Assembly (NCBI GenBank): GCA_029218445.1
Contig: JAQXRI010000106.1
Coordinates: 1-38,161 of the forward strand
Length of the DNA: 38,161 nt
Direction: 5' to 3'
Source of the DNA: Prevotellaceae bacterium
Lineage (GTDB): Bacteria; Bacteroidota; Bacteroidia; Bacteroidales; Bacteroidaceae
The translations under genes were made by a program, and so were the position numbers. The notes beneath the pieces were generated by a model, which saw only the letters and a program-made list of their open reading frames with translations, did not search any database and was not told the DNA's origin. Shown here in pieces: positions 1-7,751 of this stretch. The stretch's first letter is position 1. Each line of letters opens with the position of its first letter.

Positions 1-1
1 G

Positions 2-415
2 GCAATAGTGAACGAGGACAAGAAGGGTGCCGTGGAGCTGGGATTGAGCACGGCTACGGCATTGGTGGCGAACTATGCGTTGGAGGCTGCGATAAAGAAG
101 GACAGGCCCGACGGCACAGGCAGCCATGCCTTCCCCAGCACACACACGCTGCTGGCGTTCAACGGCTCGACGTTCATGATGAAGAGGTACGGGTGGAAAT
201 GGGGCGTGCCGGCATACGCAGTGTCGGCATACGTGGCATGGGGCAGGACCCATGCCGACAAGCATGACTGGTGGGACGTGCTCGGCGGAGCAGCATTGGG
301 AGCCGGAGCGGCATTGATATACACCCATAAGTTCAGCAAGGCCACAGACGTGACGATAGCACCAGTAGTACTGGATGGAGAGGCGAAGGGATTGATGGCC
401 AGAATAGTGTTTTGA
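2..415 (+). CDS. PAP2-family phosphatase, C-terminal part (5' end outside window)
   Basis: Seen: the frame is open to the left edge, so the gene starts outside the window; the GTG at position 8 is only the first possible in-frame start here. Two of the three PAP2 signature motifs are readable: FPSTHT (the PSGH-type motif 2) and GRTHADKHDWWD (motif 3, R-x5-H-x3-D), with KKDRP as a likely remainder of motif 1. Hydrophobic segments lie between and after the motifs. Known of the family: these are membrane-associated phosphatases acting on phosphatidic acid, undecaprenyl pyrophosphate or lipid A phosphates, using the two motif His residues. The tail after residue 110 (about 25 residues) looks like a beta-strand ending in IVF, as in Bacteroidetes PAP2 proteins that carry a small outer-membrane-like C-terminus; that point is inference. 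Substrate cannot be told from this fragment. Confidence 0.8.
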   Translation, partial: AIVNEDKKGAVELGLSTATALVANYALEAAIKKDRPDGTGSHAFPSTHTLLAFNGSTFMMKRYGWKWGVPAYAVSAYVAWGRTHADKHDWWDVLGGAALGAGAALIYTHKFSKATDVTIAPVVLDGEAKGLMARIVF

Positions 416-429
416 TTCATACTTTTAAT

Positions 430-1227
430 ATGAAAGTCGTAAGGATTGACGAAGAGATACAGCAGGTGGTGAACGGACTGTTGGAATTACCTCATCATGT
501 GCTGCTACGGCAACTGACATATTGGTCATCGGATATTGACGATGGCGAATATGGCATTGACGCAGAACGGAAAAATGAGGAATGGCGTGAGATAACGGAT
601 TGCTATGCTACGGCGAAAACAGAACAGCAGAGGTATATGTATGCCGGGTGCATGGCTCTGAAAATGGGTAGCATGTTGCAGGACATCAAGCAGCAGGATC
701 CCAACTCGTTTCAAGACGCGTTGCATGAGGTGATGTCGCGGAAGGACAAACGCATTATGATTCTATATCCTACGATGCGTAAAGAGATAGACCACGTATG
801 GCAGGAACCTGAGACATGGGAGGAGGGAAGAATGGCAGGATTGTCATATACTCTCTTGGTAAGAACATTCATGCAACAATATGAAGTGGGCGGTATGAAA
901 GAGGTGGCTGGCAATGTGCTATACTTGCTGGAGCGCATCGGCAAACTGTGGTTCCACAAGCCACGACTCTTTGACCCAAGCACTGACTGGCGAATATCTT
1001 CTTACGAAATGCTGCTGGAGGTGTCGTGCTATATCCTGGACAGAATCATACACGACAAGCGCACGAAGACATCGTTGGTGGAGGAAATTCCCTGGCATCT
1101 GCGTACCATCAACATGATATACAGAAGACCCTTTCAGTCGTTCAATACCAGTTTCGATGAATTCCTCTGTTGGGGAATCCGACCAGAGGTCTTTATCGGA
1201 GGGTATCACTATTTTATGGACGATTAG
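430..1227 (+). CDS. Unrecognised 266-residue protein upstream of helicase
   Basis: I do not recognise a family. The ATG at 430 is preferred over a TTG at 412 that overlaps the upstream stop codon. The protein is soluble: there is no signal peptide and no membrane segment. It is rich in Trp, Met, Glu and Arg and looks mainly alpha-helical. Its C-terminal third (residues about 180-266) has several aromatic clusters, such as KLWFHKPRLF and GGYHYFMDD at the very end. It ends 28 bases before the helicase start in the same direction, so the two are probably co-transcribed and may act together. Codon use is like its neighbours. A domain of unknown function restricted to Bacteroidales is the most likely explanation. 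Confidence 0.75.
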   Translation: MKVVRIDEEIQQVVNGLLELPHHVLLRQLTYWSSDIDDGEYGIDAERKNEEWREITDCYATAKTEQQRYMYAGCMALKMGSMLQDIKQQDPNSFQDALHEVMSRKDKRIMILYPTMRKEIDHVWQEPETWEEGRMAGLSYTLLVRTFMQQYEVGGMKEVAGNVLYLLERIGKLWFHKPRLFDPSTDWRISSYEMLLEVSCYILDRIIHDKRTKTSLVEEIPWHLRTINMIYRRPFQSFNTSFDEFLCWGIRPEVFIGGYHYFMDD

Positions 1228-1255
1228 AGAATACTCTCTAAACTTTAAGCTATCA

Positions 1256-3316
1256 ATGCTGAGAGATTATCAAATTGATATTTGCTCACGAGTAAGCGAG
1301 GCTTTTGATAAGCATCGCAGCGTAATGGTGCAAATGCCCACAGGAACCGGTAAGACCGTGGTGCTCGCCGAGCTGGTCAGTCAATTGAAAATCGAGAATG
1401 TCTTGATTGTTGCCCATCGCCGTGAGCTGATTGAACAAATCAAGGCGACCATCAAAAGACTGAATATGGATAACCGTAACATCACGGTCGAATCCATTCA
1501 GACCATATCCCGCCGCATTGGAAATCCCCCCAGTGGGGGGTGGGGGGGGCGTTTCTCTCTCGTCATTATCGACGAAGCCCACCATGCTCTCGCCAAGACT
1601 TACAAGATGATGTGGGAGGCATGGTCAGACGCCAAGTTCTTGGGACTTACCGCCACCCCTTGCCGACTGAACGGCAAAGGCTTCACCGACCTCTTCGAAG
1701 TGTTGCTCTCTTCGCTCACCGTGCCTGAATTTATCAAGAAAGGGGTATTGGCACCGTTCGACTATGTCACTATCAACGAAGGCAGCAGCCAACAACAGCT
1801 GATTGACTCGCTGACGAAACGAGGTGCCGATGGCGACTATCAGGTGAAGGAAATGGATGCCGTGCTCAACAAGCGTCCCTCTATCGAGCAACTATACAAC
1901 TGCTACACGCAATTTGCCAAAAAGAAAAAGGGCATCGTATATGCCGTGAGCATCGAACATGCACGCAGCATTGCGGAATACTACGAAAGCAAGGGCATAA
2001 AGGCAGTAGCCATCAGTGCCAAGACCCCAGCAAAAGAAAGGGAAAAGGTGATAGAGGCATTTAAAGGAAAAAAGATTAGAGTTCTTGTCAATGTCGATAT
2101 TTTCTCAGAGGGCTTTGACTGCCCCGACGTAGAGTTCATACAGTTGGCGCGTCCTACCCTTTCGTTGGCGAAATACCTCCAGATGGTGGGTCGTGGACTG
2201 CGCCCGCACAAGAAGAAGGAATGCTGCGTGATTCTCGACAACGTGGGACTTGTACGACTCTTCGGACTACCGACCCGATGCTGGGACTGGGAGGCTTCTT
2301 TCAAAGGAAAGCCAATTAAAAAAATAAAGGATGAAAGAATTAAAGGATTAAAGGTTAAGGATGAACGATTATGGATTAGAGATAATCAGTCACCATTAAT
2401 CAATAACCCGGAAATCAATAGTTTTTCTTTGGTCGTCGCTCACGAGCAGTTGGAGCAACTGATTAAGGATGCCAAGTTGGAGGAGTGGAACAGCAGGCAG
2501 GGTATAGAAGAGGAGGAAGCTAAGGCATTCCAAAGTGAGAACGGCAAGTTATGGGGACTGCGGCGAGGTGGAATGATAATGGTAGAGCCAACATATCTGA
2601 GGGTGTTCAACATCAAGGACGGACTGGCCGCCGTGCGTTTGCAAGACACCAAGTTGGCGGTGGTGGATATGTCGGGCAATATAATCAGAGGTCTCGGCAA
2701 GGGCAGTTCTGCACACCTTTGCGGCAAGGACTTCGTGGAAGTCGAGAGAAATAATGATTATGACTATATCGACCTGCTGAGTGGAAAACCATACTACCAC
2801 CTTCCGACTTTGGTTACGAGAGGGGAACTGCAGCTGATTAAGGTGGCAATCGACGGATGGCTGTTGCGTCTGAAGGACCCATTCGATTATGGTAGTCTCA
2901 ATTATGATTTGTGCAGTAGAACAATAAATGAATATGAATATTTCTATATGTTGTTCCTGTCAAATGACAGGGGCAATATGGACGGTTATGCGGTGAATAC
3001 CAAAATGCTGATAGTGTTCAAAGGCGACAACGAAAGGGCATACTGGCTCTACGATGTACATGAGGACGGCAGTCTCGACGTAATCGACCGTCAGGGCAAT
3101 GCCTACCATGTCATGCCCGACGGAAAGAGAGAAAAGCTGAACCGCTGCGACATTCTGGAGCGAAGCATGTCTATACTGAAAGAGATAGCTATCCAATACA
3201 GGAAAGAAGGTGGAGCCCCCGATAACCAATACGAAATGCATCGCTTCCGCAACAGGATACTCGCTGACCGCCTCGACGAGAAACGGAAAGTGCTAAGTGT
3301 CAAGAATTACCTATAG
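1256..3316 (+). CDS. SF2 DEAD/DEAH-box helicase (RadD-like) with unknown C-terminal half
   Basis: The start at ATG 1256 gives MLRDYQ, the Q-motif-like opening usual in this group; an earlier in-frame ATG at 1157 lies inside the upstream gene. Motifs in order: Walker A MPTGTGKT (about residue 27), IIDEAHH (motif II, about 104), GLTATP (motif III), a helicase C domain, and QMVGRGLRP (motif VI, about 310). This is an ATP-dependent nucleic-acid translocase related to RadD/Ssl2-type helicases used in DNA repair. Residues from about 370 to 686 match no domain I recognise; part of it, around GLAAVRLQDTKLAVVDMSG, resembles WG/beta-propeller-like repeats. Two oddities interrupt the conserved frame: a G-rich insertion between motif Ia and the DEAH box (1526-1550), and a Lys-rich tandem repeat just after the C-lobe (about 2312-2385). 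Both keep the reading frame. Confidence 0.88.
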   Translation: MLRDYQIDICSRVSEAFDKHRSVMVQMPTGTGKTVVLAELVSQLKIENVLIVAHRRELIEQIKATIKRLNMDNRNITVESIQTISRRIGNPPSGGWGGRFSLVIIDEAHHALAKTYKMMWEAWSDAKFLGLTATPCRLNGKGFTDLFEVLLSSLTVPEFIKKGVLAPFDYVTINEGSSQQQLIDSLTKRGADGDYQVKEMDAVLNKRPSIEQLYNCYTQFAKKKKGIVYAVSIEHARSIAEYYESKGIKAVAISAKTPAKEREKVIEAFKGKKIRVLVNVDIFSEGFDCPDVEFIQLARPTLSLAKYLQMVGRGLRPHKKKECCVILDNVGLVRLFGLPTRCWDWEASFKGKPIKKIKDERIKGLKVKDERLWIRDNQSPLINNPEINSFSLVVAHEQLEQLIKDAKLEEWNSRQGIEEEEAKAFQSENGKLWGLRRGGMIMVEPTYLRVFNIKDGLAAVRLQDTKLAVVDMSGNIIRGLGKGSSAHLCGKDFVEVERNNDYDYIDLLSGKPYYHLPTLVTRGELQLIKVAIDGWLLRLKDPFDYGSLNYDLCSRTINEYEYFYMLFLSNDRGNMDGYAVNTKMLIVFKGDNERAYWLYDVHEDGSLDVIDRQGNAYHVMPDGKREKLNRCDILERSMSILKEIAIQYRKEGGAPDNQYEMHRFRNRILADRLDEKRKVLSVKNYL

Positions 3317-3357
3317 GTATCGGTCTTTGGTACCGCAATAACGGTCTATTGATACCG
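3316..3357. repeat. Two tandem CGGT...ACCG dyads after the helicase
   Basis: Two near-copies, CGGTCTTTGGTACCG (3321-3335) and CGGTCTATTGATACCG (3342-3357), sit six bases apart just past the helicase stop. Each is itself a small inverted repeat (CGGT/ACCG), and outer GGTATC (3316-3321) pairs with GATACC (3351-3356). They could form a transcript 3' end hairpin or a protein-binding site; no U-tract follows, so a simple terminator is not supported. The rest of 3358-3440 holds nothing I recognise. Confidence 0.45.
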
Positions 3358-3440
3358 AACAACATTTCTCAAATCTCCAAGCAAAGTCCACGAAAAGCAA
3401 GGGCAGGCAGATATCAAACACTGAGACGTTTGGAAAGAAA

Positions 3441-3470
3441 AGTCCCTGTAAGTCAAAACTTACAGGGACT
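3441..3470 (-). terminator. Rho-independent terminator of tRNA-His, probably bidirectional
   Basis: A perfect 13-bp stem (AGTCCCTGTAAGT at 3441-3453 with its complement at 3458-3470) encloses a 4-base loop. On the minus strand it starts 11 bases after the tRNA-His 3' end and runs into TTTCTTT, a typical terminator. On the plus strand it is followed by TTCTTTT, so it could also end the helicase transcript. Confidence 0.85.
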
Positions 3471-3480
3471 TCTTTTAGAG

Positions 3481-3555
3481 GGTGCCCGGTGGGACTCGAA
3501 CCCACGACATTCAGAACCACAATCTGACGCTCTAACCAACTGAACTACGGGCACC
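3481..3555 (-). tRNA. tRNA-His (anticodon GTG)
   Basis: Read on the minus strand, the cloverleaf is complete: acceptor GTGCCCG pairs with CGGGCAC, followed by D arm GTTC/GAGC, anticodon stem TCAGA/TCTGA with loop TTGTGGT, and T arm GTGGG-TTCGAGT-CCCAC. The anticodon is GTG (His). The extra base G-1 (complement of 3555) opposite discriminator C73 (3481) is the identity signature of histidine tRNA. No CCA is encoded, so it must be added after transcription. The gene stands alone, with its own promoter and terminator. Confidence 0.97.
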
Positions 3556-3585
3556 GTGTTCACGCCATCTTTTCGTTAGCGGGTG

Positions 3586-3617
3586 CAAAGGTACGCAATT
3601 TATTTGAGTTGACCAAA
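3586..3617 (-). promoter_or_regulatory. Promoter of tRNA-His
   Basis: On the minus strand the -7 element TACCTTTG (3586-3593) fits the Bacteroidetes consensus TAnnTTTG. A -33 TTTG lies at 3614-3617 with a 20-base spacer, which is close to ideal. It is about 31 bases upstream of the mature tRNA 5' end. Confidence 0.75.
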
Positions 3618-3643
3618 TAAAATGCGTACTTTTTCACTTTTTT

Positions 3644-4060
3644 TTAGTTTTTAGGCTGTGCAGCAGGCTTTGCAGGTGCTTCCTGTGCGGCAGGAGCTGC
3701 ATTTTCCTTTGCAGGTGCGGCTGCTTCCTTTGCTGGAGCGGCAGCGTCTTTTGTCTGGCTGGCTCCGAAACCTGGCAGGTTGTTAGGGTTGGCGGTTGGG
3801 TTTTCAACGTTCTCCATAACCGAGCTGTCGCCGGCTGCCTGTGGAGCTACGTATGCGCAGGCTACGCTGATGACAACCATGGCGATGGCAAGTCCCCAAG
3901 TTGCCTTCTCGATGAAGTCGGTGGTCTTGCGTACGCCGCCAATCTGATTGTAGGAAGCGAAGCTCGATGAGAGGCCGCCACCCTTTGACTCTTGAATCAG
4001 CACGATGCCAATCATGAGCAGTGCTGCAATGATGATAAGAATTACTAATAATGTGTACAT
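3644..4060 (-). CDS. secG: Preprotein translocase subunit SecG
   Basis: SecG assists SecYE during Sec-dependent export across the inner membrane. The N-terminal half has the family layout: first membrane helix (about residues 3-23), the conserved cytoplasmic loop VLIQESKGGGLSSSF, and a second helix (about 54-74). The remaining 60 or so residues are an Ala/Pro/Lys-rich low-complexity tail built from repeats of PAKEAAAP type. Such tails are common on Bacteroidetes SecG, making the protein (138 residues) longer than enteric SecG (about 110). It follows the TPR-like gene by 8 bases on the minus strand and is probably the last gene of that operon. No terminator hairpin is visible before the tRNA promoter. 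Confidence 0.93.
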   Translation of the reverse strand: MYTLLVILIIIAALLMIGIVLIQESKGGGLSSSFASYNQIGGVRKTTDFIEKATWGLAIAMVVISVACAYVAPQAAGDSSVMENVENPTANPNNLPGFGASQTKDAAAPAKEAAAPAKENAAPAAQEAPAKPAAQPKN

Positions 4061-4068
4061 TTTTTATA

Positions 4069-4848
4069 TTATTTTTTATTGTTATTCAATATTAATTTCT
4101 GCAAGAAACGTATTTGGTCTGCAAAGTAAGCATTTTTTTTTGGATAAATCAAACTTAATCGCTGAATTATTTCCAAAGCTTTGGAATATCTGCCCTGTTT
4201 GATGTAAATTCGGGCCAAAGTCTCGGTGAAAAAGCCGTCGTCGGGCTGTTTACCGCCTGTTTCGCCCTCATTGGCATCAAGTTGTGGCGTGAACTCTACT
4301 GTGTCGCTAAGTACTATTTTCCCCTTGTCGTTTTCTATGAAATTATCAATCAAACTATGCCCCTTGAGCTGTGGCTTTTCGGGTTGCTCCGTAGGGTGGG
4401 GTTCGGCATCGTCAAGCTCCATAAGGTAGGCCACATAGTCGATGGTAGCATCTGCTGGTGTGGGACGTCGATGTCGTTTTTCGGCAGGTGCCGTATCGAC
4501 GGGAATGTTGTCGAGGAAGTTGTCGATGAGTGATATCGTTCTGCTTTCAGCTTCCTGTTTTTCCTTTTCTTTTGGTTGCTTTTCCTGCTTTTGAGTCTGT
4601 TTGGCCGTATTTCGCAGTCCGTAGTGTGCTGCCTCTACCAGTCGGAACAGGACCTTGCGGTCGGAAATATAGGCTGCGGCACGACGCAGTTCTTCGTCGA
4701 ACGACGGGTCGTGGAGGATGAACAGATTCTGTAGCATCAGAAGGCGTACCGTCTGGAAATATGGATATAGAGCCAATGCCGACCGCAACTCGTATAGTGT
4801 GTCACGGTCCATCGTTTCAGGATGTTTTATCAGCTCCGTTAAGTTCAT
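4069..4848 (-). CDS. Conserved Bacteroidales TPR-like protein
   Basis: A 259-residue soluble protein without a signal peptide. The N-terminal 100 residues are helical (LYELRSALALYPYFQTVRLL). The middle is acidic, proline-rich and probably disordered, and contains the short motif SLIDNF(L/I)(D/E)N twice, about 60 residues apart. The last 50 residues form one clear TPR-like hairpin, ETLARIYIKQGRYSKALEII. Function is unknown. It sits between lptE and secG, an order I associate with Bacteroides and Prevotella, so a role in envelope biogenesis is plausible but is inference. It starts 37 bases after the lptE stop and ends 8 bases before secG, so the genes are likely co-transcribed. Confidence 0.8.
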   Translation of the reverse strand: MNLTELIKHPETMDRDTLYELRSALALYPYFQTVRLLMLQNLFILHDPSFDEELRRAAAYISDRKVLFRLVEAAHYGLRNTAKQTQKQEKQPKEKEKQEAESRTISLIDNFLDNIPVDTAPAEKRHRRPTPADATIDYVAYLMELDDAEPHPTEQPEKPQLKGHSLIDNFIENDKGKIVLSDTVEFTPQLDANEGETGGKQPDDGFFTETLARIYIKQGRYSKALEIIQRLSLIYPKKNAYFADQIRFLQKLILNNNKK

Positions 4849-4885
4849 GCCTTTCTTATTATTATATATATGTGTCGTGGCCTCT

Positions 4886-5401
4886 TTACCAGTTGGCCAC
4901 TGTGGCGTTGAATATTTGTTCGGTGATTTCCTTCACCATTTGTGTCACGAGTTCTTCCTGTACGGCGTTTAGCGACTGTGTGTTCTCGTATGTTGCCGTA
5001 GCTGTGAACTTTTGTTCGAAGTCCTCGTTGTGGTTTACGTTGTTTGTGAATCTGACGTTGACGGTCATTGAAAGTTCGGTTTGTGAAGAATATCCTTCGC
5101 TCGACACCGACTTGTTTCGCTGGTCGTATCGTGTTATCTCACCTTCTATCTTGAGGTCGCCATTGCGTTTTACCTGAATGAGTCGGGTGTGATTGGCAAA
5201 CTGGTCTTTCAGCTGATTGTTGAATATGCTGGCCATAGGACCCCATACGTAGCTTGAGCGTATTGGGAAGTCGGCTATTTGTATGGTCTTTGTCTTCGAA
5301 TAGTCGATGCTTGCGCCATTGAACTTATACGATACTTGGCAGCTTGTGAACGTGGTGAGCATGAACAGTGCGGCGAGAACGGCAATGCCAAAGTGGCGCA
5401 G
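4886..5401 (-). other. lptE: LptE portion of the fusion, with possible internal start
   Basis: If LptE is made on its own, the most sensible in-frame start is the CTG at 5399-5401 (residue 416 of the fusion). From there the peptide would begin with a short R/H-bearing segment, a hydrophobic core (GIAVLAALFML) and the lipobox FTS-Cys (Cys at 5339-5341), an ordinary lipoprotein signal of 20 residues. The in-frame ATG 5 codons before the lipobox segment ends is too close to the Cys to make a signal peptide. Mature LptE would be 151 residues, normal for the Bacteroidetes family. No ribosome-binding site is evident, but these are often absent in Bacteroidetes. Confidence 0.5.
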
Positions 5402-6646
5402 CCATCGGTAGAGGGTGCGGTCGGAAATGCCAAGTTCTTCGGCTGCCTTCTTGCGGTTGCCGCCGTTGCGTTCAAGTGCAAGTTCAAGATATTGTTTACT
5501 CATGCTTTCGATGTTGAGACTTTTTTTTGTGTCGTTGGTTGTCAGAGCGTCATGTTGAGGCTCTACATATTCCTCCGCCACGGCAAATTCGGCTTCTGTC
5601 TTGTCGCCGCTGTATATTACAGGCTTGCTTTGCCTGTTTGTGTCTTGTGCAGGCATTGCCGGCAGCTCTTTTCCATGTCTGCTGATGTCGTCAGACATGT
5701 TGAGTTTCTTTTTCAACATGTCCACCTCTCTACGGAGTTCGTTTACGTTTGTCCTCAGGTCAAATAGTATTTTGTAGAGGATTTCGCGCTCGCTTTCAAA
5801 GCTGTGGTCTTTTTCTCCGTTTGCAGCTCCAATGGTAACGAGTTGTGTGCTTATGGGATCCTGAGGTATGAACTGTTTGAGCTGTTCGGCGTTGATTTCG
5901 CGTGTAGGGCTAAGTATTGAAATCTGCTCGGTAAGGTTTTTCAGTTGCCTTACGTTGCCGGGCCATTTGTATCTCTTGAGCACTTCTTTTGCTTCATCGT
6001 CAAGCACCACCCGCTCCATCTTGTATTTCTCCGCCATCTGCATTGCAAACAGGCGGAACAGCAGTACTATGTCGTCGCCCCTGTCGCGAAGTGGGGGCAT
6101 GTTGATGGGAATGGAGTTGAGGCGATAGAAGAGGTCTTCGCGGAATCGTCCTTCGCTTACCGCCTTTGCCATGTTGACGTTGGTGGCTGCTACGATTCTC
6201 ACGTTGGTCTTCTTCACTTCCGTTGCTCCTACAGAGATGTACTCTCCCGTTTCAAGCACTCTAAGGAGTCGTGCCTGTGTGGCCAATGGCAGCTCGCCCA
6301 CTTCGTCGAGGAACAGTGTCCCTTTGTTGGCCGCACCGAAATATCCAGGACTGTCGCCGATGGCTCCCGTAAACGAACCCTTGACATGTCCGAACAACTC
6401 GCTGTCGATGGTGCCTTCAGGTATTGAACCGCAGTTGATGGCGAAATATTTCTCGCGGCGTCGTGGCGACTGTTCGTGTATTAGCCGTGGAATGATTTCC
6501 TTTCCTACGCCGCTTTCTCCAACTATGAGTACACTAAGGTCGGTCGGCGCCACTTGCAGAGCGACGTCGAGGGCACGATTCAACGCATCGCAGTTGCCCA
6601 CGATATTGTATCGTTTTTTAATGTCTTGCAGTTCAGAAGCCTTCAT
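4886..6646 (-). CDS. Sigma-54 activator fused in frame to LptE lipoprotein
   Basis: One uninterrupted 586-codon frame carries two normally separate proteins. Residues 15-240 are a sigma-54 AAA+ activator domain: Walker A GESGVGKE (43-50), the sigma-54 contact loop GSFTGA (90-95), Walker B GTLFLDEV (109-116), then WPGNVRQLKN. There is no receiver domain. A coiled-coil-like stretch lies near 285-320, and a Fis-type helix-turn-helix (GNRKKAAEELGISDRTLYR) ends near 415. Without a stop, the frame runs into a lipoprotein signal-like segment (residues 416-435), a lipobox Cys at 436, and the LptE family domain (SYKFNGASIDYSKTKTIQI onward, to 586). LptE normally plugs the LptD outer-membrane channel for LPS. 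A cytoplasmic activator joined to an outer-membrane lipoprotein is hard to reconcile with one product. Internal initiation, a lost stop codon or a sequencing error are all possible. Confidence 0.85.
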   Translation of the reverse strand: MKASELQDIKKRYNIVGNCDALNRALDVALQVAPTDLSVLIVGESGVGKEIIPRLIHEQSPRRREKYFAINCGSIPEGTIDSELFGHVKGSFTGAIGDSPGYFGAANKGTLFLDEVGELPLATQARLLRVLETGEYISVGATEVKKTNVRIVAATNVNMAKAVSEGRFREDLFYRLNSIPINMPPLRDRGDDIVLLFRLFAMQMAEKYKMERVVLDDEAKEVLKRYKWPGNVRQLKNLTEQISILSPTREINAEQLKQFIPQDPISTQLVTIGAANGEKDHSFESEREILYKILFDLRTNVNELRREVDMLKKKLNMSDDISRHGKELPAMPAQDTNRQSKPVIYSGDKTEAEFAVAEEYVEPQHDALTTNDTKKSLNIESMSKQYLELALERNGGNRKKAAEELGISDRTLYRWLRHFGIAVLAALFMLTTFTSCQVSYKFNGASIDYSKTKTIQIADFPIRSSYVWGPMASIFNNQLKDQFANHTRLIQVKRNGDLKIEGEITRYDQRNKSVSSEGYSSQTELSMTVNVRFTNNVNHNEDFEQKFTATATYENTQSLNAVQEELVTQMVKEITEQIFNATVANW

Positions 6647-6653
6647 TAGCGCA

Positions 6654-6661
6654 CAAAATTA
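6654..6661 (-). promoter_or_regulatory. -7 box upstream of the sigma-54 activator/lptE gene
   Basis: Minus-strand TAATTTTG fits TAnnTTTG and lies 8 bases upstream of the start codon, so the leader would be very short. The 89-base gap 6647-6735 otherwise holds only AT-rich sequence. No clear -33 TTTG was found, so this is a moderate call. Confidence 0.5.
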
Positions 6662-6735
6662 CATATTATTTTTCAATTATCTCTTTTTTTCGGCAAGAAA
6701 TGTAGAATTATAGGCTTTTTTTTGAGCCATTCGGT

Positions 6736-7737
6736 TCATTTTCTGTCAAGTTTGATGAGAAGTAGGCCTATGGCTGTCCATATCAGCTCACGGACTCTTA
6801 CGATGAGAGCCACGAGAATGCCGGCATTTGCGGTGAGCGTAAGTCCCTTGGCCGACATCATGAATCCGCCTTCTCGTCCGCCAAGCTGAAGCGGCATGAA
6901 GAACAGCATGTTGGCTAGAAGCGACGTGAATGCAAGTATAAGTATGCACTGCAAATAGCTTGCCGACGGCATGATAACCAGGAGTATGAAGTATATCTCA
7001 AGTGCCGACACCACTCGGGATGCCAGTTCGAGAGCTACGGCTGCCACAAAGGCCCGGTGGTTTTGTCGATGCAGTGCGGCTATCTGCCTGTCGATGGTTG
7101 ACAGCTGTTCTTTGTGATTCTCGAAGAAGCCTTGTGCCCATCGTTTTATCATGGGGAAGTGGCTCAACAGGTTCATGCAGCGCGTTGCAATGCCCTTCTT
7201 GTAGCCTTTAAGGAAGAACCAGATGGCCAGCAGGCAGAAGGCGGTGACGGCCGCGAGCATAATGCCCATGAAAACAGTCACGTGCTCGGTGGCCACATAT
7301 AGCACAACAGAGAGGAGCCAGAACCAGAAATGCGAGAATATATGGGTCATGGCATAGAGAATGACCGACGACGAAGCCCTTTCGGTGCCTATGCGTGGTG
7401 CGAGTGACATGATGCGGTAAGGTTCGCCGCCCATCAGTCCCCCCGGTGTAGCATAGTTTAGGGCAAAGCCGCTGACGGTGATTTTGTACAACCACCAGAA
7501 GCCCACTGTTTTCGACTTGTCGTCGGGCTTTCCGTCCTCGTTGTTGTTGCGAATTATGACATACCATGCCGAGGTGTTGAACATATAAAGGAAAAACCAT
7601 AAAGCAATGACGGCAAAGAACCAGTAGCCTGCACGCTGCAGCCCTTCAAGCACTTGCTGGAAGTCGAGCTGTGTCAGCATCAGGACAAGCACCATGATGC
7701 CGAAAACGAAGAATATGTTCTGATATTTCTTCTTCAT
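6736..7737 (-). CDS. Flippase-like (lysylphosphatidylglycerol synthase TM domain) membrane protein
   Basis: A 333-residue integral membrane protein with about eight hydrophobic segments, starting with residues 8-22 and 40-57. The motif NYATPGGLMGGEPYR (about residue 114) and the later MPLQLGGREGGF match the UPF0104/LPG-synthase transmembrane-domain family (AglD2/MprF-flippase like). Family members are thought to flip lipids or lipid-linked sugars across the inner membrane; no soluble aminoacyl-transferase domain is attached here. It follows pdxA by 14 bases, and the next gene (sigma-54/LptE) has its own promoter. Its position beside lptE fits an envelope-lipid role, but the substrate is unknown. 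Confidence 0.82.
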   Translation of the reverse strand: MKKKYQNIFFVFGIMVLVLMLTQLDFQQVLEGLQRAGYWFFAVIALWFFLYMFNTSAWYVIIRNNNEDGKPDDKSKTVGFWWLYKITVSGFALNYATPGGLMGGEPYRIMSLAPRIGTERASSSVILYAMTHIFSHFWFWLLSVVLYVATEHVTVFMGIMLAAVTAFCLLAIWFFLKGYKKGIATRCMNLLSHFPMIKRWAQGFFENHKEQLSTIDRQIAALHRQNHRAFVAAVALELASRVVSALEIYFILLVIMPSASYLQCILILAFTSLLANMLFFMPLQLGGREGGFMMSAKGLTLTANAGILVALIVRVRELIWTAIGLLLIKLDRK

Positions 7738-7751
7738 TGCCTATATAGTCT

